Assembly: GCF_003013475.1 (NCBI RefSeq)
Contig: NZ_PXZO01000043.1
Coordinates: 1-42,750 of the forward strand
From: Brevibacillus porteri
GTDB lineage: Bacteria > Bacillota > Bacilli > Brevibacillales > Brevibacillaceae
Reading direction: 5' to 3'
DNA: 42,750 nt
Below, in pieces: positions 15,098 to 23,317 of the stretch (positions are counted from its first letter, which is position 1; every line of letters starts with the position of its first letter). The notes beneath the pieces were generated by a model. The model had not been told where the DNA came from. It saw only the letters and a program-made list of their open reading frames with translations, and made no database searches. The translations under genes and the position numbers were made by a program.

Positions 15098-16300
15098 ATG
15101 AAATCGTTTTGTCGTGACACTTGGGTAGAGGTTGATTTGGATGCCATCCGGGCGAACCTCGAGACATTCAAACGCCATTTGCCAGAAAAAACGGGTATTA
15201 TGGCTGTTGTGAAAGCAGACGGGTATGGTCATGGCGCTGTCCATGTTGGCAAAGAAGCGTTGGCGGGCGGTGCAGATTCACTTGCAGTCGCATTGCTCGA
15301 TGAAGCGCTTATTTTGCGGAGGGCAGGGATCACAGCGCCGATTTTAGTGTTGGGATACACACCTGTCGAATCCATTGTCACTGCAAGCGAGCTGGAAGTG
15401 GAGTTAACCGCTTACAGCGTCGAATGGATCACGGAAGCGAACGACATTCTTCAGAAAAATGATCACAAGCCTATCGGGATTCATGTAAAGACCGATACGG
15501 GCATGGGACGTTTGGGCGTTCGGACAAAGGAAGATTTACTTGCGGTTGTAGATGCCCTTGAAGAATGCTCTAAGCTGAAGTGGACAGGTATTTTTACGCA
15601 TTTTGCCTGCGCGGATGAACCAGATACAACCCATGTGCGACGACAACACGACTTGTTTCAATCCTTTTTGCAAGCGCTGCGTGAAGCAAATAAAACATTG
15701 CCGTCCGTCCATTGCTGCAATACGGCGGCGGCAATCGCATTTCCCGATTGGGGGTATGATACGATTCGTTTAGGCATAGGTTTATACGGATTGTATCCTT
15801 CTTTGTACATGAAAGAACGTGCGGAAGTCATTCTTGCCCCTGCCCTGGCACTCAAGACCAGAATTGCCCACGTAAAGAAGGCAGATGAGCCATTCACGGT
15901 CAGCTATGGTGCTACGTATGCAGCAAAGCCTGACGAATGGATTGCAACGCTGCCGATCGGATACGCAGATGGCTATTCTCGCCTTTTGTCCAAACGTGGT
16001 GAGGTGTTGTACAATGGATCGCGCTACCCGATTGCAGGCAGAGTTTGCATGGACCAAATCATGGTCAGCCTGAATTCGACAGAAGCAGCGGTCAATGATG
16101 AGGTCGTCTTGTATGGCAAGCAGGGGGACGAGGAAATCTCCTTGGATGAAATTGCCGATTTGCTGGGAACAATTAATTACGAGGTTCCTTGTATGCTGAA
16201 TTACCGAATCCCGCGCCTCTATTTGCGCGACCAGAAAGTAACGGACGTATTTCACCCATTGACGATGAAGCACTCGTCCCGTGAAAATGTAAATAACTAA
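15098..16300 (+). CDS. alr: Alanine racemase
   Basis: PLP enzyme converting L- to D-alanine for peptidoglycan. 400 residues. The PLP lysine is Lys39 in MAVVKADGYGHGA; further motifs are VKTDTGMGRLG, the second catalytic tyrosine region VSYGATY, ATLPIGYADGY and GRVCMDQIMV, all standard for fold-III alanine racemases. AGAGGAG supports the start. As in B. subtilis it precedes the ndoAI-ndoA (mazEF) pair. The upstream membrane-protein gene, not ydcC, is its immediate operon partner here. Confidence 0.97.
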   Translation: MKSFCRDTWVEVDLDAIRANLETFKRHLPEKTGIMAVVKADGYGHGAVHVGKEALAGGADSLAVALLDEALILRRAGITAPILVLGYTPVESIVTASELEVELTAYSVEWITEANDILQKNDHKPIGIHVKTDTGMGRLGVRTKEDLLAVVDALEECSKLKWTGIFTHFACADEPDTTHVRRQHDLFQSFLQALREANKTLPSVHCCNTAAAIAFPDWGYDTIRLGIGLYGLYPSLYMKERAEVILAPALALKTRIAHVKKADEPFTVSYGATYAAKPDEWIATLPIGYADGYSRLLSKRGEVLYNGSRYPIAGRVCMDQIMVSLNSTEAAVNDEVVLYGKQGDEEISLDEIADLLGTINYEVPCMLNYRIPRLYLRDQKVTDVFHPLTMKHSSRENVNN

Positions 16301-16350
16301 CAAGGAAAATCAGCAGGAATTTTCCCTTGGAACACGAATACTAGTTAAGC

Positions 16351-16368
16351 GAAAAAGCTGGCTTTTTT
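16351..16368 (+). terminator. Weak possible terminator after alr
   Basis: AAAAAG / CTTTTT around a CTGG loop followed by T residues. It is weak and A/T-rich. A better hairpin at 16301-16329 (CAAGGAAAAT / ATTTTCCCTTG) lacks a T-tract of its own. Termination between alr and mazE is plausible because mazE has its own promoter. Confidence 0.35.
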
Positions 16369-16450
16369 GGGTAAACGAAGTCTTCACCTGCACCTTTGGA
16401 TTGTTTACACTCACGTTTTCTCACCGAAAAAGCGCACAGTAGGTATATTT

Positions 16451-16479
16451 TTGCAATGGATTCGACATAATGGTATTGT
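16451..16479 (+). promoter_or_regulatory. Candidate sigma-A promoter of mazEF
   Basis: TTGCAA (16451-16456), 17-bp spacer, TATTGT (16474-16479), 73 bp before the mazE start. Confidence 0.45.
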
Positions 16480-16551
16480 TCATATTGGCTGTTCTTTCTA
16501 GAACCAGCATAGCGGATGGAAGTTACGGTCATGGTTGGAGGTGGATTTGTC

Positions 16552-16830
16552 TTGTCGAAGTCAAACACGAAACGCATCATGATCAGTTTGCCACAACACT
16601 TGCTTCAGGAAGTGGATGGCGTTATTCAAAAGGAAAAATCCAATCGCAGCGAGTTTATTCGTCAAGCGATGCATTTGTATTTGAAAGAGCGAAAAAAGCG
16701 CACAATCCGTGAGACCATGCAAAAAGGGTACATGGAGATGGCGAAGATCAATCTGAATATGGCATCGGAGGCTTTTGGCGCTGAAGAAGAGGCTGACCAT
16801 ACTCTTGTCCGCTTAGTTAGCGGGGTGTGA
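16552..16830 (+). CDS. ndoAI: MazE/EndoAI-type ribbon-helix-helix antitoxin
   Basis: Antitoxin of the MazEF pair, 92 residues (B. subtilis EndoAI has 93). The N-terminal ribbon-helix-helix is KRIMISLPQHLLQEVDGV followed by NRSEFIRQAMHLYLKER, which binds DNA and dimerises. The C-terminal part, MQKGYMEMAKINLNMASEAFGAEEEA...VRLVSGV, is the conserved tail that occupies the MazF active site. A TTG at 16552 is preferred: it follows GGAGGTGG by eight bases and gives the family length. The longer frame to 16516 has no ribosome site. The toxin gene follows after three bases. Confidence 0.94.
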   Translation: MSKSNTKRIMISLPQHLLQEVDGVIQKEKSNRSEFIRQAMHLYLKERKKRTIRETMQKGYMEMAKINLNMASEAFGAEEEADHTLVRLVSGV

Positions 16831-16833
16831 CTG

Positions 16834-17184
16834 GTGATTGTCAAACGTGGCGATGTGTTTTTCGCGGACCTGTCCCCGGTCGTTGGCTCTGAGCAAGGAG
16901 GCGTACGGCCTGTTTTAGTCATTCAAAACGACATTGGAAATCGATTTAGTCCGACGGTCATCGTCGCAGCCATTACAGCGCAGATTCAAAAGGCGAAGCT
17001 GCCTACGCATGTGGAAATTGACGCAAAAACTTATGGATTTGATCGTGACTCCGTCATTCTGTTGGAACAAATACGAACCATTGACAAACAACGTCTAACT
17101 GATAAAATAACGCATCTCGATGACGAGATGATGGATCGGGTTAATGAATCCTTGCAAATCAGTTTAGGACTCATTGATTTTTAA
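16834..17184 (+). CDS. ndoA: MazF/EndoA endoribonuclease toxin
   Basis: Sequence-specific mRNA interferase; B. subtilis EndoA, also 116 residues, cuts at U^ACAU. Motifs: [31 protein letters not shown] at the N-terminus (the catalytic Arg and the substrate loop), [22 protein letters not shown] and the conserved [15 protein letters not shown]. It starts with GTG at 16834, three bases after the mazE stop, with a GGGGTG-like site inside the end of mazE. Translational coupling keeps antitoxin ahead of toxin. A strong terminator follows, so rsbT starts a separate unit. Confidence 0.97.
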   Translation: MIVKRGDVFFADLSPVVGSEQGGVRPVLVIQNDIGNRFSPTVIVAAITAQIQKAKLPTHVEIDAKTYGFDRDSVILLEQIRTIDKQRLTDKITHLDDEMMDRVNESLQISLGLIDF

Positions 17185-17218
17185 CGTGTGAAAAAAGATC
17201 AGACTATTGGATAGGAAA

Positions 17219-17247
17219 AGCCACTTGAGTGAAGCAAGTGGTTTTTT
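17219..17247 (+). terminator. Rho-independent terminator of mazEF
   Basis: Stem CCACTTG (17221-17227) / CAAGTGG (17235-17241), followed by six T. Confidence 0.92.
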
Positions 17248-17392
17248 GCTGTCAGATTTGCAGGGATTTTATAGGTGAACAGCGAACTGTTCGAAAAGAG
17301 AATATAAGACAAAATGTGACACAATATGATTTATTTTTCGAGGTAGAGAAAAAACTCATTTCTACCTACCAAGCGAGGCGGAAGGGGTTTTT

Positions 17393-17821
17393 TTGGTTGT
17401 GGCAGACAATTCTCCTGAGACAATCAATATAGAACAAGAATCAGACATCGTGACGGCGCGGCAAGTGGGGCGAAATATGTCGAAGTTGTTTGGCTTTGGC
17501 ACGATCACGCAGTCCCGCATCGCCACGTCAATCTCTGAATTGGCTCGCAATATTTATTTGTATGCGGGTACGGGGACGATCACCATTTCGCCGCTTGAGC
17601 GCGAAGGAGTGATCGGCTTGCAAATAACAGCGAATGACAGTGGGCCAGGGATTCCTGATATTCGCCAGGCGTTAGATGATGGCTATTCGACTTCGGGTGC
17701 CCTCGGGGCTGGATTACCAGGTGTCAGGCGCATGATGGATGAATTTGAGATCCACAGTACCCTGGGAGAAGGGACTCGTGTCGTTGTTGTGAAGTGGAGC
17801 GATCAAGCAAAGGAGGAATGA
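17393..17821 (+). CDS. rsbT: Serine kinase RsbT (switch protein of the sigma-B cascade)
   Basis: GHKL-type serine kinase that in Bacillus is held by the RsbR/RsbS stressosome and, once released, activates the phosphatase RsbU. N box ISELARNIYLYAGTG, G1 box NDSGPGIPD, G2 box GALGAGLPGVRRMMDEF. 142 residues from TTG 17393; GTG 17399 is equally possible, as GGAAGGGG is five or eleven bases away. No rsbR or rsbS precedes it. Instead the 145 bp before it hold only A/T-rich sequence and a hairpin (GGTAGAGAAA / TTTCTACC, about 17342-17367). It is five bases from rsbU. Confidence 0.95.
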   Translation: MVVADNSPETINIEQESDIVTARQVGRNMSKLFGFGTITQSRIATSISELARNIYLYAGTGTITISPLEREGVIGLQITANDSGPGIPDIRQALDDGYSTSGALGAGLPGVRRMMDEFEIHSTLGEGTRVVVVKWSDQAKEE

Positions 17822-17826
17822 GATAA

Positions 17827-18828
17827 ATGGTAACCCGGAGCTTCCAGGAAGAGTATGTAAAAATTCTTCGGGATTACCTGAGTGCTCAAGGGGAGGACCA
17901 GCTTTACGGAGCCCAGCAGTTGGGCAAATGGATGCTTTCTCAAGATATTTCGCCAGAAGAAATAACTGATTTGCATGCGCGAGCGCTTGAGCAGCTCGGG
18001 GAAGTGCCAGAGTTTGTGCGCTCCTCCTTCTCCATTTTGACAGAGATCATGATTGAATATGGGAACGAGCATCGATCCGTAAACAGCTGGCGCAATAGGC
18101 ATCAGCAGATGGAATCAGAAATAGCGGTGGCGAAAGCGATGCAGCAATCCCTTTTGCCAAGTGAGGTTCCAGTCTATCCAGAACTGGAGATTGGCGTAGT
18201 GAGTATTGCTGCGAAACAAATCTCGGGCGACTATTACGACTTCATTGAGCAAAGTGAAGGGCGTTTTGGCCTCGCCATAGCAGACATTACCGGAAAAGGA
18301 ATGCCTGCTGCGATGTGTATGTCGATGGTGAAATATGCGATAGACAGCCTTGGACAAATGGAGCTGGGTCCCGATGAAATGCTGCACCATTTAAACCGGA
18401 TCGTGGGAAGAAATATTGATCCGAGCATGTTTGTGACGATGATGTTTGGCAGTTACGACTCGAAGGAACACTGTTTCCGTTATGCGATGGCAGGACACGA
18501 GCCAGGATTTTTGTACAGGTCGGCCGAAGGGGAGTTCTACGATCTCGAAGGGCGAGGGAATGCACTCGGGTTACACCCAAACAGTGCATACGAGGTTCAG
18601 GAGATTCATTTAGAGATAAATGATGTTCTGATTCTTCTGACGGATGGTGTAACAGAATGCAAAAATAACCGATACTATTTGCAAAGGGAAGAGCTTGTAC
18701 ACCATTTGCAAAAAGAGGTGGGCGAATCTGCCCAAAAGATGGCAAACGGCCTGTACAATAGACTGCTTCTGCTCTCCCAATTTGACCTGCTGGATGATTA
18801 CACCATGATTGTACTTCGAAGAACCTAA
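17827..18828 (+). CDS. rsbU: PP2C-type serine phosphatase RsbU
   Basis: Dephosphorylates RsbV-P when bound by RsbT, so freeing sigma-B. 333 residues. Residues 1-80 form the four-helix RsbT-binding domain (YVKILRDYLSAQGEDQLYGAQQLGKWM). A linker with EIAVAKAMQQSLLP follows. The SpoIIE/PP2C domain (about 125-333) has the metal-binding motifs SGDYYDFI, ADITGKGMPAAM, LILLTDGVTEC and LLDDYTMIVL. The presence of the N-terminal domain supports a working RsbT-RsbU pair. AAGGAGG precedes the start. Confidence 0.96.
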   Translation: MVTRSFQEEYVKILRDYLSAQGEDQLYGAQQLGKWMLSQDISPEEITDLHARALEQLGEVPEFVRSSFSILTEIMIEYGNEHRSVNSWRNRHQQMESEIAVAKAMQQSLLPSEVPVYPELEIGVVSIAAKQISGDYYDFIEQSEGRFGLAIADITGKGMPAAMCMSMVKYAIDSLGQMELGPDEMLHHLNRIVGRNIDPSMFVTMMFGSYDSKEHCFRYAMAGHEPGFLYRSAEGEFYDLEGRGNALGLHPNSAYEVQEIHLEINDVLILLTDGVTECKNNRYYLQREELVHHLQKEVGESAQKMANGLYNRLLLLSQFDLLDDYTMIVLRRT

Positions 18829-18852
18829 GCAACGTACGGGGGGTAGACGCAG

Positions 18853-19179
18853 ATGGACCTGCTAATTAAGACAACGAGCCTTGAAACTGAGCACCGAGTG
18901 GTCCTTGGTGGAGATATTGATGCTTTTACAGCGCCGAAAGTAAAGGAAACACTGATGTCACTCGTCACCAAGCCGGATATCAATCACATTACGGTTGATT
19001 TGGAAGCCGTAGAATACATGGACAGTACCGGAATCGGAATTTTCATCGGGATTATGAAAGAGTGCATCCAACGAAATCGTACATTTGAGGTGCACAAATT
19101 GTCTCCGCGTGTGGAAAGGCTATTTCGCATCACTGGCTTATACGATCATATTGCCATCCGCAAAGGAGAGAGCGAGTAA
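18853..19179 (+). CDS. rsbV: Anti-anti-sigma factor RsbV
   Basis: STAS-domain protein, 108 residues, that binds RsbW and releases sigma-B. The phosphorylation motif is EYMDSTGIGIFIG with Ser58 as the likely site phosphorylated by RsbW. A G-rich site (GGGGGGTAG) precedes the start. Its stop overlaps the rsbW start by one base. Confidence 0.96.
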   Translation: MDLLIKTTSLETEHRVVLGGDIDAFTAPKVKETLMSLVTKPDINHITVDLEAVEYMDSTGIGIFIGIMKECIQRNRTFEVHKLSPRVERLFRITGLYDHIAIRKGESE

Positions 19180-19673
19180 TGGGTCCAAATCGACCTCAGG
19201 CAGACGTGATTCAATTGACTTTGCCAAGCAAGGCGGAGTATTTGGGAGTAGCGCGTCTGACTGTATCCGGTATAGCCAACCGTATGGGCTTTTCTTATGA
19301 AGAGATTGAGGATATCAAGCTTGCCGTCGGAGAAGCATGCACGAATGTAGTAAGACATGCATACAAGGAAACAGAGAATCCAGGCTCTATTCATATCCAA
19401 TGCCACGTTTATGAAGATCGGTTGGTGATCGAAGTAAGCGATCAGGGGGTAGGATTTTCAAATGAGCTCATTGCTGAGCAACTGACGCCGATTTTTGCAG
19501 GGAAAAGCCTAGAGGATTTGGATGAGGGCGGCCTCGGGCTCTATCTCATTCACACGCTTATGGATGAGGTGGAGACTCGCTCTGAATCAGGGGTGGTAGT
19601 CTCCATGACCAAGTATGTTCGGCAGGATGGGGTGGCTGGCAATGACTGGACAATCTCGGAAGCAGAAATATAG
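19179..19673 (+). CDS. rsbW: Anti-sigma factor and serine kinase RsbW
   Basis: GHKL kinase, 164 residues, that sequesters sigma-B and phosphorylates RsbV. N box KLAVGEACTNVVRHAYKE, G1 box VSDQGVGF, G2 box GGLGLYLIHTLMDEV. It begins in the TAATG overlap with rsbV and overlaps the sigB start by 32 bases, so the three are made in coupled amounts, as in B. subtilis. Confidence 0.96.
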   Translation: MGPNRPQADVIQLTLPSKAEYLGVARLTVSGIANRMGFSYEEIEDIKLAVGEACTNVVRHAYKETENPGSIHIQCHVYEDRLVIEVSDQGVGFSNELIAEQLTPIFAGKSLEDLDEGGLGLYLIHTLMDEVETRSESGVVVSMTKYVRQDGVAGNDWTISEAEI

Positions 19674-20430
19674 TCCAGAGGAGTTAAAGGAGCTCATCCA
19701 CCTGTATGGTGAAACAAAAGATCCAGCGATACAGGAACAACTGGTGAGGGCCTATACTCCTCTTGTGGAATCGTTAGCGAAGAAGTTTGTTCGCGGACAA
19801 GTCATGTATGAAGACCTCGTGCAAGTCGGATTAATCGGCCTGCTTGCTTCCTTTCGTCGGTTCGACCCTAGTTTTGAGCGGACATTTGAGAGCTTTGCGA
19901 TCCCGACCATTGTAGGAGAGATAAAGCGCTATATTCGGGACAAGACATGGAGTGTCTATGTTCCGCGCAGAGTAAAGGAACTGAGCCCGAAGATCAAACG
20001 GGTGGTCGACGAGCTCACGATCAAGCTGCAGCGATCTCCCCAAATTGCGGACATTGCCAACAGCCTCGGCGTTACAGAGGAAGCGATCCTGGAAACCTTA
20101 GAGATGGGCCGCAGCTACCATTCTCTCTCTATGGACAGCGAGCTCGAAGCGGATCTGGACGGCAATACGATTTCTTTACTCGACCTAGTGGGGACGACGG
20201 AAGAAGGGTACGGAGCAGTCGAGCAGAATCTGATGCTGGAGCGAGCCCTGCAAATTTTGGATCACCGTGAAAAAGAAATCATTCAATTAACTTTTTATCA
20301 AAATTTGAGTCAGAAGCAAGCTGGGGACATCATGGGGATGTCGCAGATGCATATTTCCCGCCTTCAGCGCAGGGCGTTGGGCAAGCTGAGAGAAGCATTG
20401 AAAGTGGAACAGCTGGAAACCGCGACGTAG
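19642..20430 (+). CDS. sigB: RNA polymerase sigma factor SigB (general stress)
   Basis: 262-residue sigma factor of the SigB/SigF/SigG group. Region 2: YEDLVQVGLIGLLASFRRFDP, then FESFAIPTIVGEIKRYIRDKTWSVYVPRRVKEL, nearly as in B. subtilis SigB. Region 3 runs to the MGRSYHSLSMD segment, and region 4 is LTFYQNLSQKQAGDIMGMSQMHISRLQRRALGKL. ATG 19642 gives the B. subtilis length; longer in-frame ATGs at 19615 and 19627 lie within rsbW. No rsbX follows: a terminator and tex come next. Confidence 0.95.
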   Translation: MTGQSRKQKYSPEELKELIHLYGETKDPAIQEQLVRAYTPLVESLAKKFVRGQVMYEDLVQVGLIGLLASFRRFDPSFERTFESFAIPTIVGEIKRYIRDKTWSVYVPRRVKELSPKIKRVVDELTIKLQRSPQIADIANSLGVTEEAILETLEMGRSYHSLSMDSELEADLDGNTISLLDLVGTTEEGYGAVEQNLMLERALQILDHREKEIIQLTFYQNLSQKQAGDIMGMSQMHISRLQRRALGKLREALKVEQLETAT

Positions 20431-20456
20431 AGGGGCCAAGTGGCTCCTCTTTTTTC
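20429..20456 (+). terminator. Rho-independent terminator of the rsb-sigB operon
   Basis: AGGGGCCA / TGGCTCCT with a short AG loop region at 20431-20448, followed by a run of T. The tight loop makes the exact pairing uncertain. Confidence 0.75.
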
Positions 20457-20486
20457 TTCCCTTTTTCCAGTCCTTGTTAGCAAATG

Positions 20487-20495
20487 TGATACAAT
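20487..20495 (+). promoter_or_regulatory. Extended -10 promoter element of tex
   Basis: TGATACAAT (TG at 20487, -10 TACAAT at 20490-20495) 33 bp before the tex start. No strong -35 is visible, as is usual for extended -10 promoters. Confidence 0.5.
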
Positions 20496-20527
20496 AAACG
20501 ACGAAGAATGAGCGCAGGAGGACAGGT

Positions 20528-22690
20528 ATGGAGCTTACGTTGATGATCCAGACAATCGCCCAAGATACGGGTGTCAAACCTCACCAGGTGGAGCGCACAG
20601 TTGCTCTTCTGGATGAAGGAAACACGGTTCCTTTTATTGCCCGCTACCGCAAAGAAATGACGGGGCAGCTAGATGAAACGCAAATTCGAGCGATTGAGGA
20701 ACGCGTTCGCTATTTACGCAACCTGTCAGTGCGGAAGGAAGAAGTCGTTCGGCTCATCGATGAGCAAGGCAAGCTGACGGACGAGCTGCGCGCAGCTATT
20801 GAGCGTGCGACAAAGCTGCAAGAGGTAGAAGACCTGTACCGCCCTTACCGCCAAAAACGCCGCACGCGTGCAACCATGGCCAAGGAGAAGGGACTAGAGC
20901 CACTTGCCAACTACCTCATGAGTTTACCGAAAACTGGGAATCCGGAAGAAGAAGCAAAACCATATATCAACCCGGAAAAAGGCGTAGAGACGACTGAACA
21001 AGCTCTGCAAGGAGCAATGGACATCGTGGCGGAACTTCTGTCTGATGACCCAGAAATTCGCCAGTGGGTTCGTCAACGCTCGGTGCAAAAAGGATTGCTT
21101 TTGACTGAGCAGAAAGCCGAAGAAGCAGACGAGAAAAATGTATACCAAATGTATTACGCATATAGTGAGCCTCTGAAAAAGGTCGTTCCACATCGGGTGC
21201 TGGCCATCAATCGGGGAGAAAACGAAGGCATTTTGAAGGTTTCCATTGAAGCGCCTGTCGCAGAGATTTTGGCTTGGATGCAAAAACGCACCCTTCCTCG
21301 TGATACAGTTGCCCGCGATCTGCTGACATTGACAGTCGAGGACGCGTATAAACGTCTGATTGCTCCTTCTATTGAACGAGAGGTGCGCGCGGAGCTGACA
21401 GAGGCAGCCGAGGAACGTGCTATTCACATCTTTGCAGAAAACCTGCGCAATTTGCTGCTTCAACCGCCTGTAAAAGGCAAAGTCGTACTTGGGGTCGATC
21501 CGGCGTTTCGGACAGGCTGTAAGCTCGCCGTTGTAGACGAAACTGGCAAACTGCTGGAGGTTGCCGTCGTTTATCCGACCCCTCCGGCGAATAAAGTGGC
21601 AGAAGCTACAGTGAAAGTGAAACAGTTGATCGAAACCTATGGGGTTACGGTTGTGGCGATTGGGAACGGTACTGCTTCGCGCGAAACAGAACAGTTCATT
21701 GCCACGCTGCTGAAAGAGCTGAAGCGAGAGGTAATGTACATCATCGTGAACGAGGCAGGTGCATCCGTGTATTCTGCTTCCCCCCTGGCCAAGGAAGAAT
21801 TCCCGGACTTGGATGTAGCAGAGCGAAGTGCGGCTTCGATCGCGCGTCGTTTGCAGGACCCGCTTGCTGAGTTGGTCAAAATCGATCCGAAGTCCGTCGG
21901 GGTTGGTCAGTACCAGCACGATGTTTCCCAATCGCGGCTGGCAGACAGCCTACAGTTTGTGGTTGAGTCTGCGGTAAACCATGTCGGAGTAGATGTGAAT
22001 ACTGCGTCTCCTTCTCTATTGCAGTATGTATCAGGGATCAGCCGTCAAGTAGCGGGGAATATCGTGAAAAAACGGGACGAGATCGGGAAGTTCACGGAGC
22101 GCTCCCAACTGAAGGCTGTTCCGCGCTTGGGTGCTAAAACGTACGAGCAGTGCATCGGGTTTCTCCGTGTGATGGAGGGAGCGAATCCGTTGGACAAAAC
22201 ACCGATCCACCCGGAATCGTACGATGCGACCCACCAGCTATTGTCGATGCTGGGCATTAGCGCTCAAGAGATCGGCAGTGAGAACTGCAAGGAACGCGTA
22301 CAGTCTTTGGATGTAAAAGAGACCGCTGCGAAGCTTGGGATTGGCGAGCCAACGCTGCAAGACATTGTGGACAGCCTCTTGCGTCCTGGTCGCGACCCGC
22401 GTGACGAGCTGCCAAAACCACTCTTGCGAAGTGATGTTCTCCAGCTGTCTGATCTAAGTGTGGGCATGAAGCTGCAAGGTACTGTGCGCAACGTGGTCGA
22501 CTTCGGAGCGTTTGTGGATATCGGTCTGAAAAACGACGGACTCGTGCACATTTCCCGTTTGAAGAAGGGCTTTGTGAAACATCCGCTTGAAGTGGTGACG
22601 GTTGGCGATATCGTAGATGTATGGGTAGTAGAAATTGACGAGAAACGTCAGCGTGTAGGGATGACCATGATCGCACCAACGGAAGGATAA
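20528..22690 (+). CDS. tex: Tex-family nucleic-acid-binding protein
   Basis: 720-residue RNA/DNA-binding protein (B. subtilis YdcI) thought to act in transcription. Order: N-terminal helical Tex region (about 1-190, with TVPFIARYRKEMTGQLDE), a central segment, a YqgF/RNase-H-like domain (about 320-450, starting KVVLGVDPAFRTGCKLAVVDETG), helix-hairpin-helix motifs (SGISRQVAGNIVKKRDEIGKF), and a C-terminal S1 domain (about 645-715, VGMKLQGTVRNVVDFGAFVDIG, HISRL). Length equals the B. subtilis protein. GGAGG supports the ATG. Confidence 0.97.
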   Translation: MELTLMIQTIAQDTGVKPHQVERTVALLDEGNTVPFIARYRKEMTGQLDETQIRAIEERVRYLRNLSVRKEEVVRLIDEQGKLTDELRAAIERATKLQEVEDLYRPYRQKRRTRATMAKEKGLEPLANYLMSLPKTGNPEEEAKPYINPEKGVETTEQALQGAMDIVAELLSDDPEIRQWVRQRSVQKGLLLTEQKAEEADEKNVYQMYYAYSEPLKKVVPHRVLAINRGENEGILKVSIEAPVAEILAWMQKRTLPRDTVARDLLTLTVEDAYKRLIAPSIEREVRAELTEAAEERAIHIFAENLRNLLLQPPVKGKVVLGVDPAFRTGCKLAVVDETGKLLEVAVVYPTPPANKVAEATVKVKQLIETYGVTVVAIGNGTASRETEQFIATLLKELKREVMYIIVNEAGASVYSASPLAKEEFPDLDVAERSAASIARRLQDPLAELVKIDPKSVGVGQYQHDVSQSRLADSLQFVVESAVNHVGVDVNTASPSLLQYVSGISRQVAGNIVKKRDEIGKFTERSQLKAVPRLGAKTYEQCIGFLRVMEGANPLDKTPIHPESYDATHQLLSMLGISAQEIGSENCKERVQSLDVKETAAKLGIGEPTLQDIVDSLLRPGRDPRDELPKPLLRSDVLQLSDLSVGMKLQGTVRNVVDFGAFVDIGLKNDGLVHISRLKKGFVKHPLEVVTVGDIVDVWVVEIDEKRQRVGMTMIAPTEG

Positions 22691-22745
22691 AGTTCTCGCC
22701 ACTTTCTCGGTGCTGAAAAGACGACTTTTTGAACATGAACTAAAA

Positions 22746-22783
22746 GGCGGCCTCCTGTCAGTCAGGGCGGCCGCCATTTTTTT
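22746..22783. terminator. Shared terminator of tex and cmpA
   Basis: Stem GGCGGCC (22746-22752) / GGCCGCC (22769-22775) with seven T after it on the plus strand and a short T-run (TTTT) on the minus strand. The cmpA stop codon (22758-22760) lies in its loop and the last cmpA codons in the stem. Confidence 0.85.
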
Positions 22784-22880
22784 CTAAATATAAGAACCAG
22801 CAACTGTTGAGCACACGAATTTGGCGAACGTCCTTCCCATTAAAGGCACGTTGCAACTGCCTGCGCATCCATTGTGGCAT
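22758..22880 (-). CDS. cmpA: CmpA-type cortex morphogenetic small protein
   Basis: A 40-residue reading frame, starting MPQWMRRQLQRAFNG and containing QIRVLNSCWFLYLEKN. It resembles B. subtilis CmpA (37 residues, MPNWLKKQ at the start and QIKLLNQCWYFY in the middle, as I recall it), which delays cortex assembly until coat morphogenesis is correct, acting with ClpXP on SpoIVA. A perfect AGGAGG lies seven bases upstream of the ATG. The position next to tex and sprT also fits what is known of Bacillus genomes. A CATACATT sequence (minus strand, 22921-22914) matches a sigma-E -10, though the -35 is poor. Its tail overlaps the terminator shared with tex. Confidence 0.85.
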   Translation of the reverse strand: MPQWMRRQLQRAFNGKDVRQIRVLNSCWFLYLEKNGGRPD

Positions 22881-22956
22881 GAAAGTACCTCCTGGAGATA
22901 TTCGTCTATAGGCAATGTATGCGCCGAGACGAGCAGGAGGTGCCTAGAATTTTCAT

Positions 22957-23295
22957 TTACTCTTCTTCTTCGTGCAAATACTCCAATTGGGCTTGCAGGG
23001 CACGGATCTCTGTCAATAAAGAGATGAGTGGATACTCGGTCTCTTGTAGGGCAGCAAAGCGGCGTTCCAGACCACTGACGTACTCCAAACCATCCACGAT
23101 CGAAAGCCCGCTCTCTAACCGTTCCACATCCGCACAGTCTGCCAGAACAGTAGGCAATTCCGGGCGCTCTGTGATCGTCAATTTGTCAATTTCCTTGTAA
23201 AGTCGTTTCAATAGAGCGATTAATTGGTACATATGCGATTCGGGCAACGAGACAAACTGTAGTCCGTCACTGGACTGCAACAACAAATAGCGCAT
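22957..23295 (-). CDS. Unknown 112-residue acidic helical protein
   Basis: Not recognised. The protein begins MRYLLLQSSDGLQFVSLPESHMYQL and is then mostly helical, with a leucine-rich, coiled-coil-like end (EYVSGLERRFAALQETEYPLISLLTEIRALQ) and a run of four Glu before the stop. No membrane segment or signal peptide. The ATG at 23295 has GGAGGAG just upstream; the ATG at 23310 has none and contributes the site itself. It lies upstream of cmpA on the same strand (76-bp gap), so the two may share a transcript, and it is divergent from sprT across a palindrome-rich spacer. Confidence 0.7.
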   Translation of the reverse strand: MRYLLLQSSDGLQFVSLPESHMYQLIALLKRLYKEIDKLTITERPELPTVLADCADVERLESGLSIVDGLEYVSGLERRFAALQETEYPLISLLTEIRALQAQLEYLHEEEE

Positions 23296-23317
23296 GAGCT
23301 CCTCCACCATTCTGTCT

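Noticed and set aside
16516..16830. Longer mazE starting at 16516
   Set aside because: No ribosome site upstream, while GGAGGTGG lies inside this extension and fits the TTG at 16552 and the family length.
17250..17392. Sigma-B promoter upstream of rsbT
   Set aside because: No GTTT-N13-15-GGGTAT pattern could be found in the leader.
20924..21931. 335-codon open frame antisense to tex
   Set aside because: Shadow of tex; low-complexity Cys/Phe/Arg-rich translation and no start signal.
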